Shown here: positions 5,649 through 12,055 of the stretch, piece after piece
Position numbering within the stretch: the first letter of the stretch is position 1
How the letters are laid out: each line of letters opens with the position of its first letter
IMG/VR virus record: IMGVR_UViG_3300042938_001485
Span: 1-27,890 of that record
Origin: a virus
Length of the DNA stretch: 27,890 nt
Reading direction: 5' to 3' (one strand)
The notes under the pieces: generated by a model
What the model saw: the letters and a program-made list of their open reading frames with translations, nothing else
The model's database searches: none
What the model was told of the DNA's origin: nothing
Made by a program: the position numbers and the translations under genes

Positions 5649-6028
5649 CTTACACAACAGAAACAGACAACCTAGCGCGAGGCAATCATGTTGTCCCTAC
5701 CGAGTTCGCACAACAATTAGAACGCGAGCGCGACGAGGCGCGAAAGACCGTTAAATCATTAAGGACGACATCATTAGACCTTCTTGCTCGGCTTAAAAAA
5801 GTGCAAGATGTGCGGGACAGGCTGGCAAAAGAACCATCTGCATGGACAATAGATTGGCAGGCAGGCCCGTATCCAGACACAATGCGAGTTGTGCTGGCGA
5901 CTGACGGTGAGATAATGTATATGGCGACCTACACCAAGCATGACGGCTGGCAGGACGCACATACATGCGAGGACATCGACTACTACATCACCTACTGGGC
6001 TGAGATGCCAGCACTACCACAAGTATGA
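5645..6028 (+). CDS. Coiled-coil protein with DUF551-like C-terminus
   Basis: The protein has 127 residues from GTG at 5645, chosen because GTGA overlaps the preceding TGA. Residues about 18-60 are a charged heptad-like coiled coil (EFAQQLERERDEARKTVKSL onward). The C-terminal half (MRVVLATDGEIMYMATYTKH, then YYITYWAEMPALP) resembles the DUF551 family of small phage domains, where a Trp-rich strand near the end is typical. Function is unknown. It overlaps the next gene by ATGA at 6025-6028. Confidence 0.75.
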   Translation: MTYTTETDNLARGNHVVPTEFAQQLERERDEARKTVKSLRTTSLDLLARLKKVQDVRDRLAKEPSAWTIDWQAGPYPDTMRVVLATDGEIMYMATYTKHDGWQDAHTCEDIDYYITYWAEMPALPQV

Positions 6029-6243
6029 GCCAGCAGAGATTTTTCGAAGTAGAAGATGTGGAGGAAAGAAAATCCAAATGGATGAAACGACACTATATCA
6101 CGGTCACCACAAAACCAGACGACATGATGCCATATAAAGTATACCACGGGATGGATAGAATATGCAGCGGCTGCGACGAGAATGCCTCTCTTTTAACGGC
6201 CAGTAAATTACTAGGAATCAAATCATGGTTAGTCGAAATATGA
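6025..6243 (+). CDS. Small hypothetical early protein
   Basis: The protein has 72 residues and is mostly charged. It begins SQQRFFEVEDVEERKSKWMK, has a probable central beta region (HYITVTTKPDDMMPYKVYHG), then two cysteines (ICSGC) and a short helix (ASLLTASKLLGIKSW). It overlaps both neighbours by ATGA. The two cysteines alone do not make a zinc site. No family is recognised. Confidence 0.7.
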   Translation: MSQQRFFEVEDVEERKSKWMKRHYITVTTKPDDMMPYKVYHGMDRICSGCDENASLLTASKLLGIKSWLVEI

Positions 6244-6731
6244 TCTACATCGGAATCGACAACGGACTGAGCGGGGCGCTGGTGGCGATTAGTAGTCACC
6301 CGGGGCCGCCGATCGATATGGTGCTGATGCCGACCCGTAGCCAAGTCAAGGGCAACGAGGTGGATCCGCTGGCGCTCAAGGAGTGGCTATACCTAGTGGG
6401 ACCACCGCACACCATGACCGCGGTGCTTGAAACCCCTGGCAAACACTCACCGGGTGTGATGGCGCTCTGCTCGATGTGGGACAGCTACGGTTGCATCCGA
6501 GCGGTGCTGGAGTGCCTAGGCATTCGCCATCACCGCATCAGCCCACAGAAGTGGCAGAAGGTCATGATCGCTGGGTGTGCTAAGGGCGACACCAAACCAG
6601 CGGCCGCAGTAAAGGTCCGGCAGCTATGGCCGACAGAGACGTTCTTGGCGACGAAGAGATCTACAGTGCCACACGGTGGACTCATCGACGCAGCACTCAT
6701 CGCCGAATACGGCCGACTCAACCATCTATGA
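6240..6731 (+). CDS. RuvC-like Holliday junction resolvase
   Basis: The protein has 163 residues with an RNase H-like fold. MIYIGIDNGLSGALVAI gives catalytic Asp7, AVLETPG gives Glu64 and HGGLIDAALIAEYG gives Asp140, the acidic set used by phage RuvC-type resolvases to bind magnesium and cut branched DNA. It would resolve recombination intermediates or debranch DNA before packaging. I start it at 6240, where ATGA overlaps the previous stop, rather than at ATG 6225, because the fold begins at once with MIYIGID. It overlaps the SSB-like gene by ATGA at 6728. Confidence 0.88.
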   Translation: MIYIGIDNGLSGALVAISSHPGPPIDMVLMPTRSQVKGNEVDPLALKEWLYLVGPPHTMTAVLETPGKHSPGVMALCSMWDSYGCIRAVLECLGIRHHRISPQKWQKVMIAGCAKGDTKPAAAVKVRQLWPTETFLATKRSTVPHGGLIDAALIAEYGRLNHL

Positions 6732-7105
6732 ACCAATACGAAATACAAGGAATCCTGCATCACGTCGCCGATGTGCAGGTGTTTGAAAGCGGCTTTAAAA
6801 AGCGGGAATTTGTCATCCAGATCGAGGACGGCAAGTATCCACAGAACATTAAAATCGAGGCGATCAAGGATGACGTTTTATATCTAGAATCCTACCTGCT
6901 CGGAGATAGCATCAGTTGTTCATTTAACCTCAGAGGCAACGAGTACAACGGGAAATATTACGTCAGTTTGCAAGCGTGGAAGTTTGACCGCAAGAAGCCA
7001 GGCGCGGCACCATCACCGGCACCGCAACGATCCGCAATGCAAAGCGGAGCTAAGCCACCAGCGAAGGTATACGAAAAGAATGAGGACGACGATATCCCAT
7101 TCTAA
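6728..7105 (+). CDS. OB-fold single-stranded DNA-binding protein (DUF3127-like)
   Basis: The protein has 125 residues. Residues about 1-85 look like an OB fold with alternating strands (FKKREFVIQIEDGKYPQNIKIEAIKDD cut by turns, then GDSISCSFNLRGNEYNGKYYVSLQAWKF). The C-terminus is a Pro/Ala linker ending in NEDDDIPF, the acidic DDDIPF tail used by bacterial SSBs to recruit partner proteins. It probably protects single-stranded DNA made by Exo and the helicase. The DUF3127 label is from recall of the pattern. It is the last gene before a terminator. Confidence 0.85.
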   Translation: MNQYEIQGILHHVADVQVFESGFKKREFVIQIEDGKYPQNIKIEAIKDDVLYLESYLLGDSISCSFNLRGNEYNGKYYVSLQAWKFDRKKPGAAPSPAPQRSAMQSGAKPPAKVYEKNEDDDIPF

Positions 7106-7150
7106 AGATTTCTGATCGGGACCAGAAAACAGGACAAGGCACAATGCATC

Positions 7151-7181
7151 GCCTCACCGGGTTAACTCGGTGGGGCTTTCT
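7151..7181 (+). terminator. Rho-independent-like terminator after the recombination operon
   Basis: GCCTCACCG (7151-7159) pairs with CGGTGGGGC (7168-7176) to give a 9-bp stem including one G-T pair. The 8-nt loop is GGTTAACT, and TTTCT follows. It lies 45 nt after the SSB-like gene and before the next gene at 7205. The U-tract is short, so termination may be partial. Confidence 0.65.
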
Positions 7182-7204
7182 GGGTGAGATGAAAAACAAA
7201 TAAT

Positions 7205-7837
7205 ATGAGTAAAAAACAAATAGAAGAAAACGTGCAGATTTCTGCACCCAAGATTGCAAGCATTGCATTTAACATCGTCGGAACAGCGCCATACATACAG
7301 TTGCGTTTTTCTGAAAAAGCTATCAATGCCATGCGTGAAAAACACGAAGCTGGTACATTGGCAAACAAGAAGAAGGCAAAAGCAGCGCGTGATTTCCACG
7401 AGGATTTTTTACAATCCCAGCACATGTCCGACGACGATGTGCCTTGGAATGGTATACCAGCAGCGGCATTTAGAAATGCAATGATCAGCGCGTGTCGCTT
7501 GGTTGGATTTAAAATGACACTGGCAAAGCTGAGTGTATTCATTCTGCCAGATGGGTTTGATAAAGTAGACGGTGTGCCGCTTATCAAAATAGAAGGCAAA
7601 CCCGAAAGCCACATCATGCATGCAAGAAATGCAACAGGTGTGTGTGATCTCCGTGTGCGCTCAAAATTCTGGCCGTGGAAGTCATCTATACATATCCAAT
7701 ATGACGCCGATCAATTTTCCGTTTCAGACATCGCCAACTTAATTACAAGAGTAGGAGTGCAAGTCGGAATCGGAGAAGGCAGGCCAGATAGTAAGGCTAG
7801 CGCAGGCATGGGCTGGGGTACGTTTCGTCTAGAATAA
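7205..7837 (+). CDS. Conserved-type phage early protein, possible RAMP-like fold
   Basis: The protein has 210 residues. It opens with APKIASIAFNIVGTAPYIQLRFSEKA, then a Lys/Ala-rich helix, then WNGIPAAAFRNAMISACRLV, and ends with GVQVGIGEGRPDSKASAGMG and WGTFRLE. I recognise this general layout (a 'VGxxPyI...fSEKA' start, 'iPaaaFk.A...Ac..v' core and Gly-rich 'vGiGegRP' end) as a widespread uncharacterised phage protein found near recombination and replication genes. The Gly-rich end loosely recalls RAMP/Cas7-like proteins, but that link is my inference. No Shine-Dalgarno site; the leader is AAAACAAATAAT. The GGCNN array follows it. Confidence 0.75.
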   Translation: MSKKQIEENVQISAPKIASIAFNIVGTAPYIQLRFSEKAINAMREKHEAGTLANKKKAKAARDFHEDFLQSQHMSDDDVPWNGIPAAAFRNAMISACRLVGFKMTLAKLSVFILPDGFDKVDGVPLIKIEGKPESHIMHARNATGVCDLRVRSKFWPWKSSIHIQYDADQFSVSDIANLITRVGVQVGIGEGRPDSKASAGMGWGTFRLE

Positions 7838-7904
7838 TACCAAACAGCCTATACATGCCAAAGCTAAGTCAAGCTCTGTTGAAGTCAGTCGTTAAACCTA
7901 CGCA

Positions 7905-8328
7905 GGCGTGGCGAGACGTGGTACGGTCCGGCTTTGCAAGGGAAGGCAAGGCAGGCATGGCGTGGCATGGCTTGGCTCGGCCGGGCGCGGCACGGCAGGC
8001 ATGGCAGGCATGGCATGGCACGGCGTGGCGCGGCGCGGCAGGGCGCGGCACGGCACGGCAGGCAAGGCTTGGCTCGGCCAGGCTTGGCTGGGCACGGCAG
8101 GCGTGGCACGGCAGGCGTGGCAGGGCATGGCGGGGCCCGGCCAGGCACGGCAGGCGAGGCGTGGCGTGGCATGGCTTGGCGAGGCATGGCAGGCGAGGCT
8201 TGGCACGGCGCGGCGCGGCAGGGCATGGCGAGGCATGGCAGGCATGGCGAGGCAAGGCGTGGCATGGCGAGGCACGGCAGGCACGGCCTGGCGAGGCAGG
8301 GCATGGCCTGGCACGGCAGGCAAGGCAT
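7905..8328 (+). repeat. Degenerate GGCNN pentanucleotide tandem array
   Basis: From 7945 to 8328 every base belongs to an uninterrupted run of units beginning GGC. I count 79 units: 68 pentamers GGCNN and 11 tetramers GGCA, adding exactly to 384 bp. The two N bases vary widely, but TA never occurs. Each tetramer follows a GGCAN unit, and GGCAC-GGCA recurs seven times. Upstream, 7905-7944 divides into eight decayed pentamers in the same register (for example GGCGT, GGCGA, GACGT, GGTAC). The region between genes (7838-8360) holds nothing else recognisable. All six frames are open only because TA is absent, so I call it non-coding. The G-rich top strand repeats GG every five bases. Confidence 0.93.
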
Positions 8329-8360
8329 AGCACAAACCGCGACTGGAGAGCGGGGTACAA

Positions 8361-8855
8361 ATGGCCAGAAAATTTACTCATATGAAAATACAAACAAAAA
8401 AAAGCAGTTCGGATTTGATCAAAAAAATATCCGATGAATTAGACGGCGAAATCACTGCTGACATATTGCTGGAACGGGCAAAGAACAGCAAGTCACAGCT
8501 ACATGCATTCTTTAACTGGGATGATACAGAGGCCGCATATTTATACCGAGTCATACAAGCCAAGGAGTTAATTAGACGATGCAAGGTCACTTATTTGAAT
8601 GAATACAACGAGGTCATTACTGTCAGAGCATATGTAAATGTGCGAGATGAAAATACAGCAGATGAAGATGATGTGGCAACGGATGACAGCAGAGGTAAGT
8701 ATGTAACATTTGCCAAGGCGTTAAATACTCCAACCTACAACGAGCAGATGATGCAGCAATGCACACGCGACATCGCAATCTTTCAAAACAAGTATTCCGC
8801 ATTCAACGCCGCCAAGAAGATCATTCAAACAATGCAAGATTTCCTTATACAATGA
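8361..8855 (+). CDS. Conserved-looking phage early protein, function unknown
   Basis: The protein has 164 residues from ATG at 8361, just after the repeat array; ATG at 8382 is an alternative start. The N-terminus is basic. ITADILLERAKNSKSQLHAFF followed by NWDDTEAAYLYRVIQAKELIRR is a pattern I associate with an uncharacterised phage family (LH-x-x-F-x-WDD, then a helix with R and QAxxLI). An acidic central loop (ENTADEDDVATDDS) and a helical C-terminus follow. It overlaps the next gene by ATGA. Role unknown; position before the initiator suggests replication or recombination. Confidence 0.75.
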   Translation: MARKFTHMKIQTKKSSSDLIKKISDELDGEITADILLERAKNSKSQLHAFFNWDDTEAAYLYRVIQAKELIRRCKVTYLNEYNEVITVRAYVNVRDENTADEDDVATDDSRGKYVTFAKALNTPTYNEQMMQQCTRDIAIFQNKYSAFNAAKKIIQTMQDFLIQ

Positions 8856-8986
8856 AAACTAATCAACAACTACAGGACGAGCTAGTCGACGCACAACGGA
8901 TGATCGAGAAGCTGAAGGCCGAGCTAACCCGGGCGCTCGATGCCTTGGTGGTGGCACACAAAACCTACACCCAGAAAGCTGCTTAA
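8852..8986 (+). CDS. Small coiled-coil protein
   Basis: The protein has 44 residues, nearly all one amphipathic helix (TNQQLQDELVDAQRMIEKLK, then AELTRALDALVVAHKTYTQ) with heptad-like Leu, Ile and Ala spacing, so it is probably a dimeric coiled coil. The start at 8852 is fixed by an ATGA overlap with the upstream stop. The next gene begins 3 nt after its stop. No family is recognised. Location just before the replication initiator hints at an accessory factor. Confidence 0.65.
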   Translation: MKTNQQLQDELVDAQRMIEKLKAELTRALDALVVAHKTYTQKAA

Positions 8987-8988
8987 CC

Positions 8989-9675
8989 ATGGCCGGAGAC
9001 TGGATCAAATTTGAACACGCGACGATCGATAAGCCAGAGGTTTATCAGATCTCGGACATGCTCGAGATTGAACCGGAGGAGGTCATTGGAAGGCTTTTGA
9101 AGATCTGGGTATGGGCAGACCAACAAGTGTTTAAATGTGACGCTGTCAGCGTAACAGAAAAGACACTCGATCGTATCGCTGGTCGTAACGGTTTCGCAAC
9201 AGCAATGCGTACAGTCGGTTGGATTGAGGGTAAAAGTGGTTTTTTGACCTTTAGCAACTTCAGTAGGCACAACGGTCAGACCTCTAAGACTAGGTCACTT
9301 ACAGCGAAACGAATGAAAAAAAAGCGTGACGCTGACAGCGTAACACCATCGTCACCAGAGAAGAGAAGAGAAGAGAAGAATATAAAGAAGGAGTTTCCCA
9401 TTTCTCTCGACACGGATGCATTCAAAGCGGCGTGGAACAATTGGAAAGAATATCGAAAGCAGGCGAACCTCAAAGCGTGGTCGCCGATGACCGAGAACGC
9501 GCAGCTTAACAAGTTAAGCGCGATGGGAGCGGTGAATGCCGTGACGGCCATCGAGACGAGCATACGGATGGGCTGGCAAGGTGTGTTCGAGCAGAAGCCT
9601 GTGAAGAAGGACAGCTTCACCTCGGCGGATGTCGGACTAGGCAGAAACTTCACCTCAGCGGAGGTCGGGATATGA
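8989..9675 (+). CDS. Replication initiator / helicase-loader protein (lambda O / DnaD-like)
   Basis: The protein has 228 residues. Residues about 3-100 form a winged-helix initiator domain: DWIKFEHATIDKPEVYQISDM, EEVIGRLLKIWVWADQQ, VTEKTLDRIAGRNGF and FSNFSRHNGQTSKTRSLTAK. A basic linker follows, and residues about 143-200 (FKAAWNNWKEYRKQ, then NKLSAMGAVNAVTAIETSI and MGWQGVFEQKP) resemble the C-terminal helical part of DnaD-like loaders. DnaB lies directly downstream, overlapping by ATGA. The gene contains two 19-bp near-palindromes and a purine tract resembling an origin. Near its end two 22-bp copies encode FTSADVG and FTSAEVG. Confidence 0.85.
   Translation: MAGDWIKFEHATIDKPEVYQISDMLEIEPEEVIGRLLKIWVWADQQVFKCDAVSVTEKTLDRIAGRNGFATAMRTVGWIEGKSGFLTFSNFSRHNGQTSKTRSLTAKRMKKKRDADSVTPSSPEKRREEKNIKKEFPISLDTDAFKAAWNNWKEYRKQANLKAWSPMTENAQLNKLSAMGAVNAVTAIETSIRMGWQGVFEQKPVKKDSFTSADVGLGRNFTSAEVGI
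9137..9393. other. ori: Candidate replication origin inside the initiator gene
   Basis: GTGACGCTG-W-CAGCGTAAC occurs at 9137-9155 (W=T) and 9326-9344 (W=A). Each is a 19-bp pseudo-palindrome with perfect 13-bp core symmetry. Twelve bases after the second copy comes a purine-only stretch (9357-9380) of AAGAG units, then ATATAAAGAAGGAG. Iterons with dyad symmetry inside the initiator gene followed by an asymmetric A-rich tract is the layout of the lambda origin in gene O. Only two iterons are present and the 189-bp spacing is long, so this is a candidate. Confidence 0.5.
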
Positions 9676-10913
9676 GCCGAGCGATGCCGAGCGCGGTGAT
9701 GGCAGAGAAGGCCGTGGTCAGTTGCATGATCCAGAACCCGAGAGGATTTGTGGGACGGGCCGCAGCGGAGGGACTCGATGAGGCGGCATTCTGGCACCTC
9801 GGACCGCTGAGGTCGGCGGTGATCGATTTTTACAAAGCCGATCCCGAGATTGAGGGCGAGATCGACATGGTGGCGCTGGTCCAGGGGATGGCGCTTGATG
9901 GGACATTGGACCGATCCGGTGGACCAGCGGCGGTTTATGAAGCGTACACCTACGCGATCAACCCGGCTGGGTGGTCGAAGTGGTCCCAACAGCTCAGAGA
10001 GGCGAAAGCTCGCAGGATAGCCATCACGGGCGCGGTGACGCTCGATGGGGCAAATGACAGCGAAGAGGCCATCGAGACGGCTAAAGGCACCTTAGCGGCA
10101 CTCACAGCGGCGGTCAGCGGCAAAATGAGAGCGGTGACCGCTAAAGACGCGGCCAACGCGTTTATCAATTCATACCAGAACGATCACGCCGCCGGCGACA
10201 TCCCCGGGGCTAGCACCGGCATCGCTGAGCTGGACGCGCACAGCGGCGGTATGAGGGCAGGTGAATTCTGGGTGATCGGAGGCAAACCGAGCCGAGGCAA
10301 ATCTGTGCTGATGTTGCAGATCGCATCCGAGTTTATCGCCAACAGCAAAACGGTGGCGGTGTTTAGCCTGGAGATGATGGCGAACGAGATTATAGGCAGA
10401 CTGATCTCGACCATGGTGCATGTGGACTACGGGACCATCACTCAACCTCGCAGTGCCAACACCGGAGACATGGCGAAGATCAAGCGCGGGGTGACGAATT
10501 TGATAGGTAGCAACCTGTGGGTGGATTGCTCGCCAGGACAAACGCTGGATACTATCGAGACTGAGGCTGAGCGCATCCGTGATGTGAACGGTAGCATATC
10601 GCTGGTGGTCGTGGACTACCTGCAACTCATCCGTGGATCCAGAGCGCGGGGCGAAAGCAGAGAAGAGGAGATCGCCAAGGTGAGCGGGGGACTGAAGCAA
10701 CTGGCAAAGCGACTACAGTGTCCGGTGATCAGCGCGACTCAACTTAACGACTCGGGCCAGACGCGGGAGTCACGGGCTATCGAGCAGGATGCGGATGCTT
10801 TGCTGATGATCGTCGAGGACGGGATTAAGATTTGTAAGCTCAGGAACGGACAGCGCGACTCGACGTTGAACCTAGTATTGGACGGGCAGTATCAACGGTT
10901 TAATCATCGCTGA
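9672..10913 (+). CDS. dnaB: Replicative DNA helicase, DnaB family
   Basis: This 413-residue hexameric 5'-3' helicase drives the phage replication fork. Residues about 8-110 form a shortened N-terminal domain. The RecA-like motor is complete: Walker A GGKPSRGKS (203-211), FSLEM (231-235), Walker B LVVVDYLQL (321-329), SATQLND, IEQDADALLMI and an arginine-finger region KLRNGQRD. It overlaps the initiator by ATGA at 9672, so loader and helicase are translated together. The C-terminus is short after the motor. The stop overlaps the HNH start as TGATG. Confidence 0.95.
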   Translation: MSRAMPSAVMAEKAVVSCMIQNPRGFVGRAAAEGLDEAAFWHLGPLRSAVIDFYKADPEIEGEIDMVALVQGMALDGTLDRSGGPAAVYEAYTYAINPAGWSKWSQQLREAKARRIAITGAVTLDGANDSEEAIETAKGTLAALTAAVSGKMRAVTAKDAANAFINSYQNDHAAGDIPGASTGIAELDAHSGGMRAGEFWVIGGKPSRGKSVLMLQIASEFIANSKTVAVFSLEMMANEIIGRLISTMVHVDYGTITQPRSANTGDMAKIKRGVTNLIGSNLWVDCSPGQTLDTIETEAERIRDVNGSISLVVVDYLQLIRGSRARGESREEEIAKVSGGLKQLAKRLQCPVISATQLNDSGQTRESRAIEQDADALLMIVEDGIKICKLRNGQRDSTLNLVLDGQYQRFNHR

Positions 10914-11281
10914 TGCACCCGTGTCGATACCCATGCTGCGCTCAGCTACTGGCTAAGCCAGGCTATTGCTCGACGCATGCCAAGTACGCACCCAACAAGC
11001 ACAAGCTGTACGACATCACCCGTCGCCAAGATCCAGCGCTGAGAAAAGCCGCGCTGTTCCGATCCTCATCGAGGTGGCAGAAAGCAAGAAGATTGAAGAT
11101 CGCAAGCTCGCCGATGTGCGAGGATCCGTTCGGCTACCACACACACCGTGGCCTTACAGGGAATGCCGACCAAGTCCACCACATCAAACCATTGGTGACG
11201 CACCCAGAACTGTGCGACGACCAATCGAATTTGATGAGCGTCTGCACCAAGTGCCACGCTCGCCTCGAGTCTGAGGCTTAA
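10913..11281 (+). CDS. HNH endonuclease, packaging-associated
   Basis: The protein has 122 residues. The N-terminal part carries a Cys/His group (CRYPCC, YCSTH) likely to bind zinc. The HNH site is DQVHHIKPLVTH, DDQSNLMSVC and TKCHARLE, with His89/His90, Asn106 and His115 as catalytic or metal residues and Cys111/Cys114 as a second zinc pair. In HK97-like phages an HNH protein encoded beside the terminase is needed for cos cleavage by the large terminase. Here it lies immediately before the probable cos region and the small terminase gene, which fits that role. It overlaps DnaB by TGATG. Confidence 0.92.
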   Translation: MHPCRYPCCAQLLAKPGYCSTHAKYAPNKHKLYDITRRQDPALRKAALFRSSSRWQKARRLKIASSPMCEDPFGYHTHRGLTGNADQVHHIKPLVTHPELCDDQSNLMSVCTKCHARLESEA

Positions 11282-11453
11282 TCTACCCCGCGGGGGTGGT
11301 CCAAAAGTCTATATCTTTTCGGACAAAGACCGACGAGGGCCGCAGAAACGTGTTTTTATCAAAAAAAAATTTTTCGCGTAGGACCAATATAACATAAAAC
11401 TTGACCAAATGCACTTTTGTTGTAATTGGTGTGCCTGACGAATGTTGTGAAAC
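11282..11453. promoter_or_regulatory. cos: Intergenic region between HNH and small terminase: probable cos site
   Basis: The 172-bp gap begins with CCCCGCGGGG, a perfect 10-bp palindrome at 11286-11295, followed by GTGG. Next is an imperfect inverted repeat, GTCCAAAAG (11299-11307) and CTTTTCGGAC (11315-11324), then an A/T-rich stretch with a nine-A run and T-run. A TTGACC near 11400 could be a -35 box, but I see no convincing -10. HK97-type phages with an HNH gene place cos between HNH and terS, and a GC-rich palindrome fits a sticky-end site. The exact cut positions cannot be read from sequence. Confidence 0.5.
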
Positions 11454-11849
11454 ATGCGAGTTAGGAAAATTAAAACGACCGCGCCTGTTTACTCGGGCGA
11501 CATGGGACCGCCACCGACTGACATGGTCGGTGTGGCGCTCGAGACTTGGCACGACGTGACCCGCGAACTCACCGCGGCTGGTGTGGTGCTGACCAAGCTC
11601 GACCGGCGCAACATGATCAACCTGGCGATGGCCGCGCAGCACGGCCACGATGCTCAACTCGACATCGAGCGGCACGGCCTGAAGTCGATCACCGAGCGCG
11701 GTGAAGTGAAGAACGGATCATTCACGATCCAGACCACCGCAGCGCTCACCTACCTTCGGATCAGCGCGGCCTACGGACTGACCCCGGCGAGTCGAAACAA
11801 AGTTGTCGTCGTCAAGAAAGCGGCAACCAACCCATTCGCCGATTTATGA
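11454..11849 (+). CDS. terS: Terminase small subunit, P27 family
   Basis: The protein has 131 residues. It would recognise the packaging site and load the large subunit. VGVALETWHDVTRELTAAGV, TKLDRRNMINLAMA, an IERHGLKSITERGEVKNGSF segment and the end AALTYLRISAAYGLTPASRNKV are typical of P27-type small terminases (helical core, a GxxKxHP-like turn, then YGLTPASR). The C-terminus NPFADL is also common in the family. No Shine-Dalgarno site precedes ATG 11454. It overlaps the next small gene by ATGA and lies next to the candidate cos site. Confidence 0.88.
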   Translation: MRVRKIKTTAPVYSGDMGPPPTDMVGVALETWHDVTRELTAAGVVLTKLDRRNMINLAMAAQHGHDAQLDIERHGLKSITERGEVKNGSFTIQTTAALTYLRISAAYGLTPASRNKVVVVKKAATNPFADL

Positions 11850-12055
11850 GCAAGGGGTCGAAACCTCGGGCGGTCGACGGCGAGAAATTCCGCTCGGCCT
11901 ACGAGCGCATCTTCGCGGCCGGAGTTGTCAAACCCGGTGAACCGACCGAGCCGATTCGACCAGGACAAATCGTAGACGGTCACCGGTACCTGGGTGATGG
12001 GGCATTCCAAACCGAGAACCACGGCGATTGTGCCGATCCCCAGTGCGACCAGTAG
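11846..12055 (+). CDS. Small hypothetical protein between terminase subunits
   Basis: The protein has 69 residues. The basic N-terminus (SKGSKPRAVDGEKFRSAYERIF) looks helical, the middle is Pro/Gly-rich, and the end carries CADPQC. It overlaps the small terminase by ATGA and overlaps the start of the large terminase by 13 to 28 bp depending on which start is used there. No family is recognised. Its placement suggests a packaging accessory, but that is guesswork. Confidence 0.65.
   Translation: MSKGSKPRAVDGEKFRSAYERIFAAGVVKPGEPTEPIRPGQIVDGHRYLGDGAFQTENHGDCADPQCDQ

Noticed and set aside
7854-8330. CRISPR array in the repeat region.
   Set aside because: Units are 4-5 bp without spacers of 25-40 bp, and no cas genes are present.
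7855-8437. Six long overlapping open frames, three per strand, across the repeat array, including one from ATG 7855 to 8385.
   Set aside because: Stops in GGCNN repeats need the dinucleotide TA, which is absent, so every frame is open without coding selection. Products are only Gly, Ala, Arg, His, Trp or Pro/Cys-rich strings, and tetramer units break any frame.
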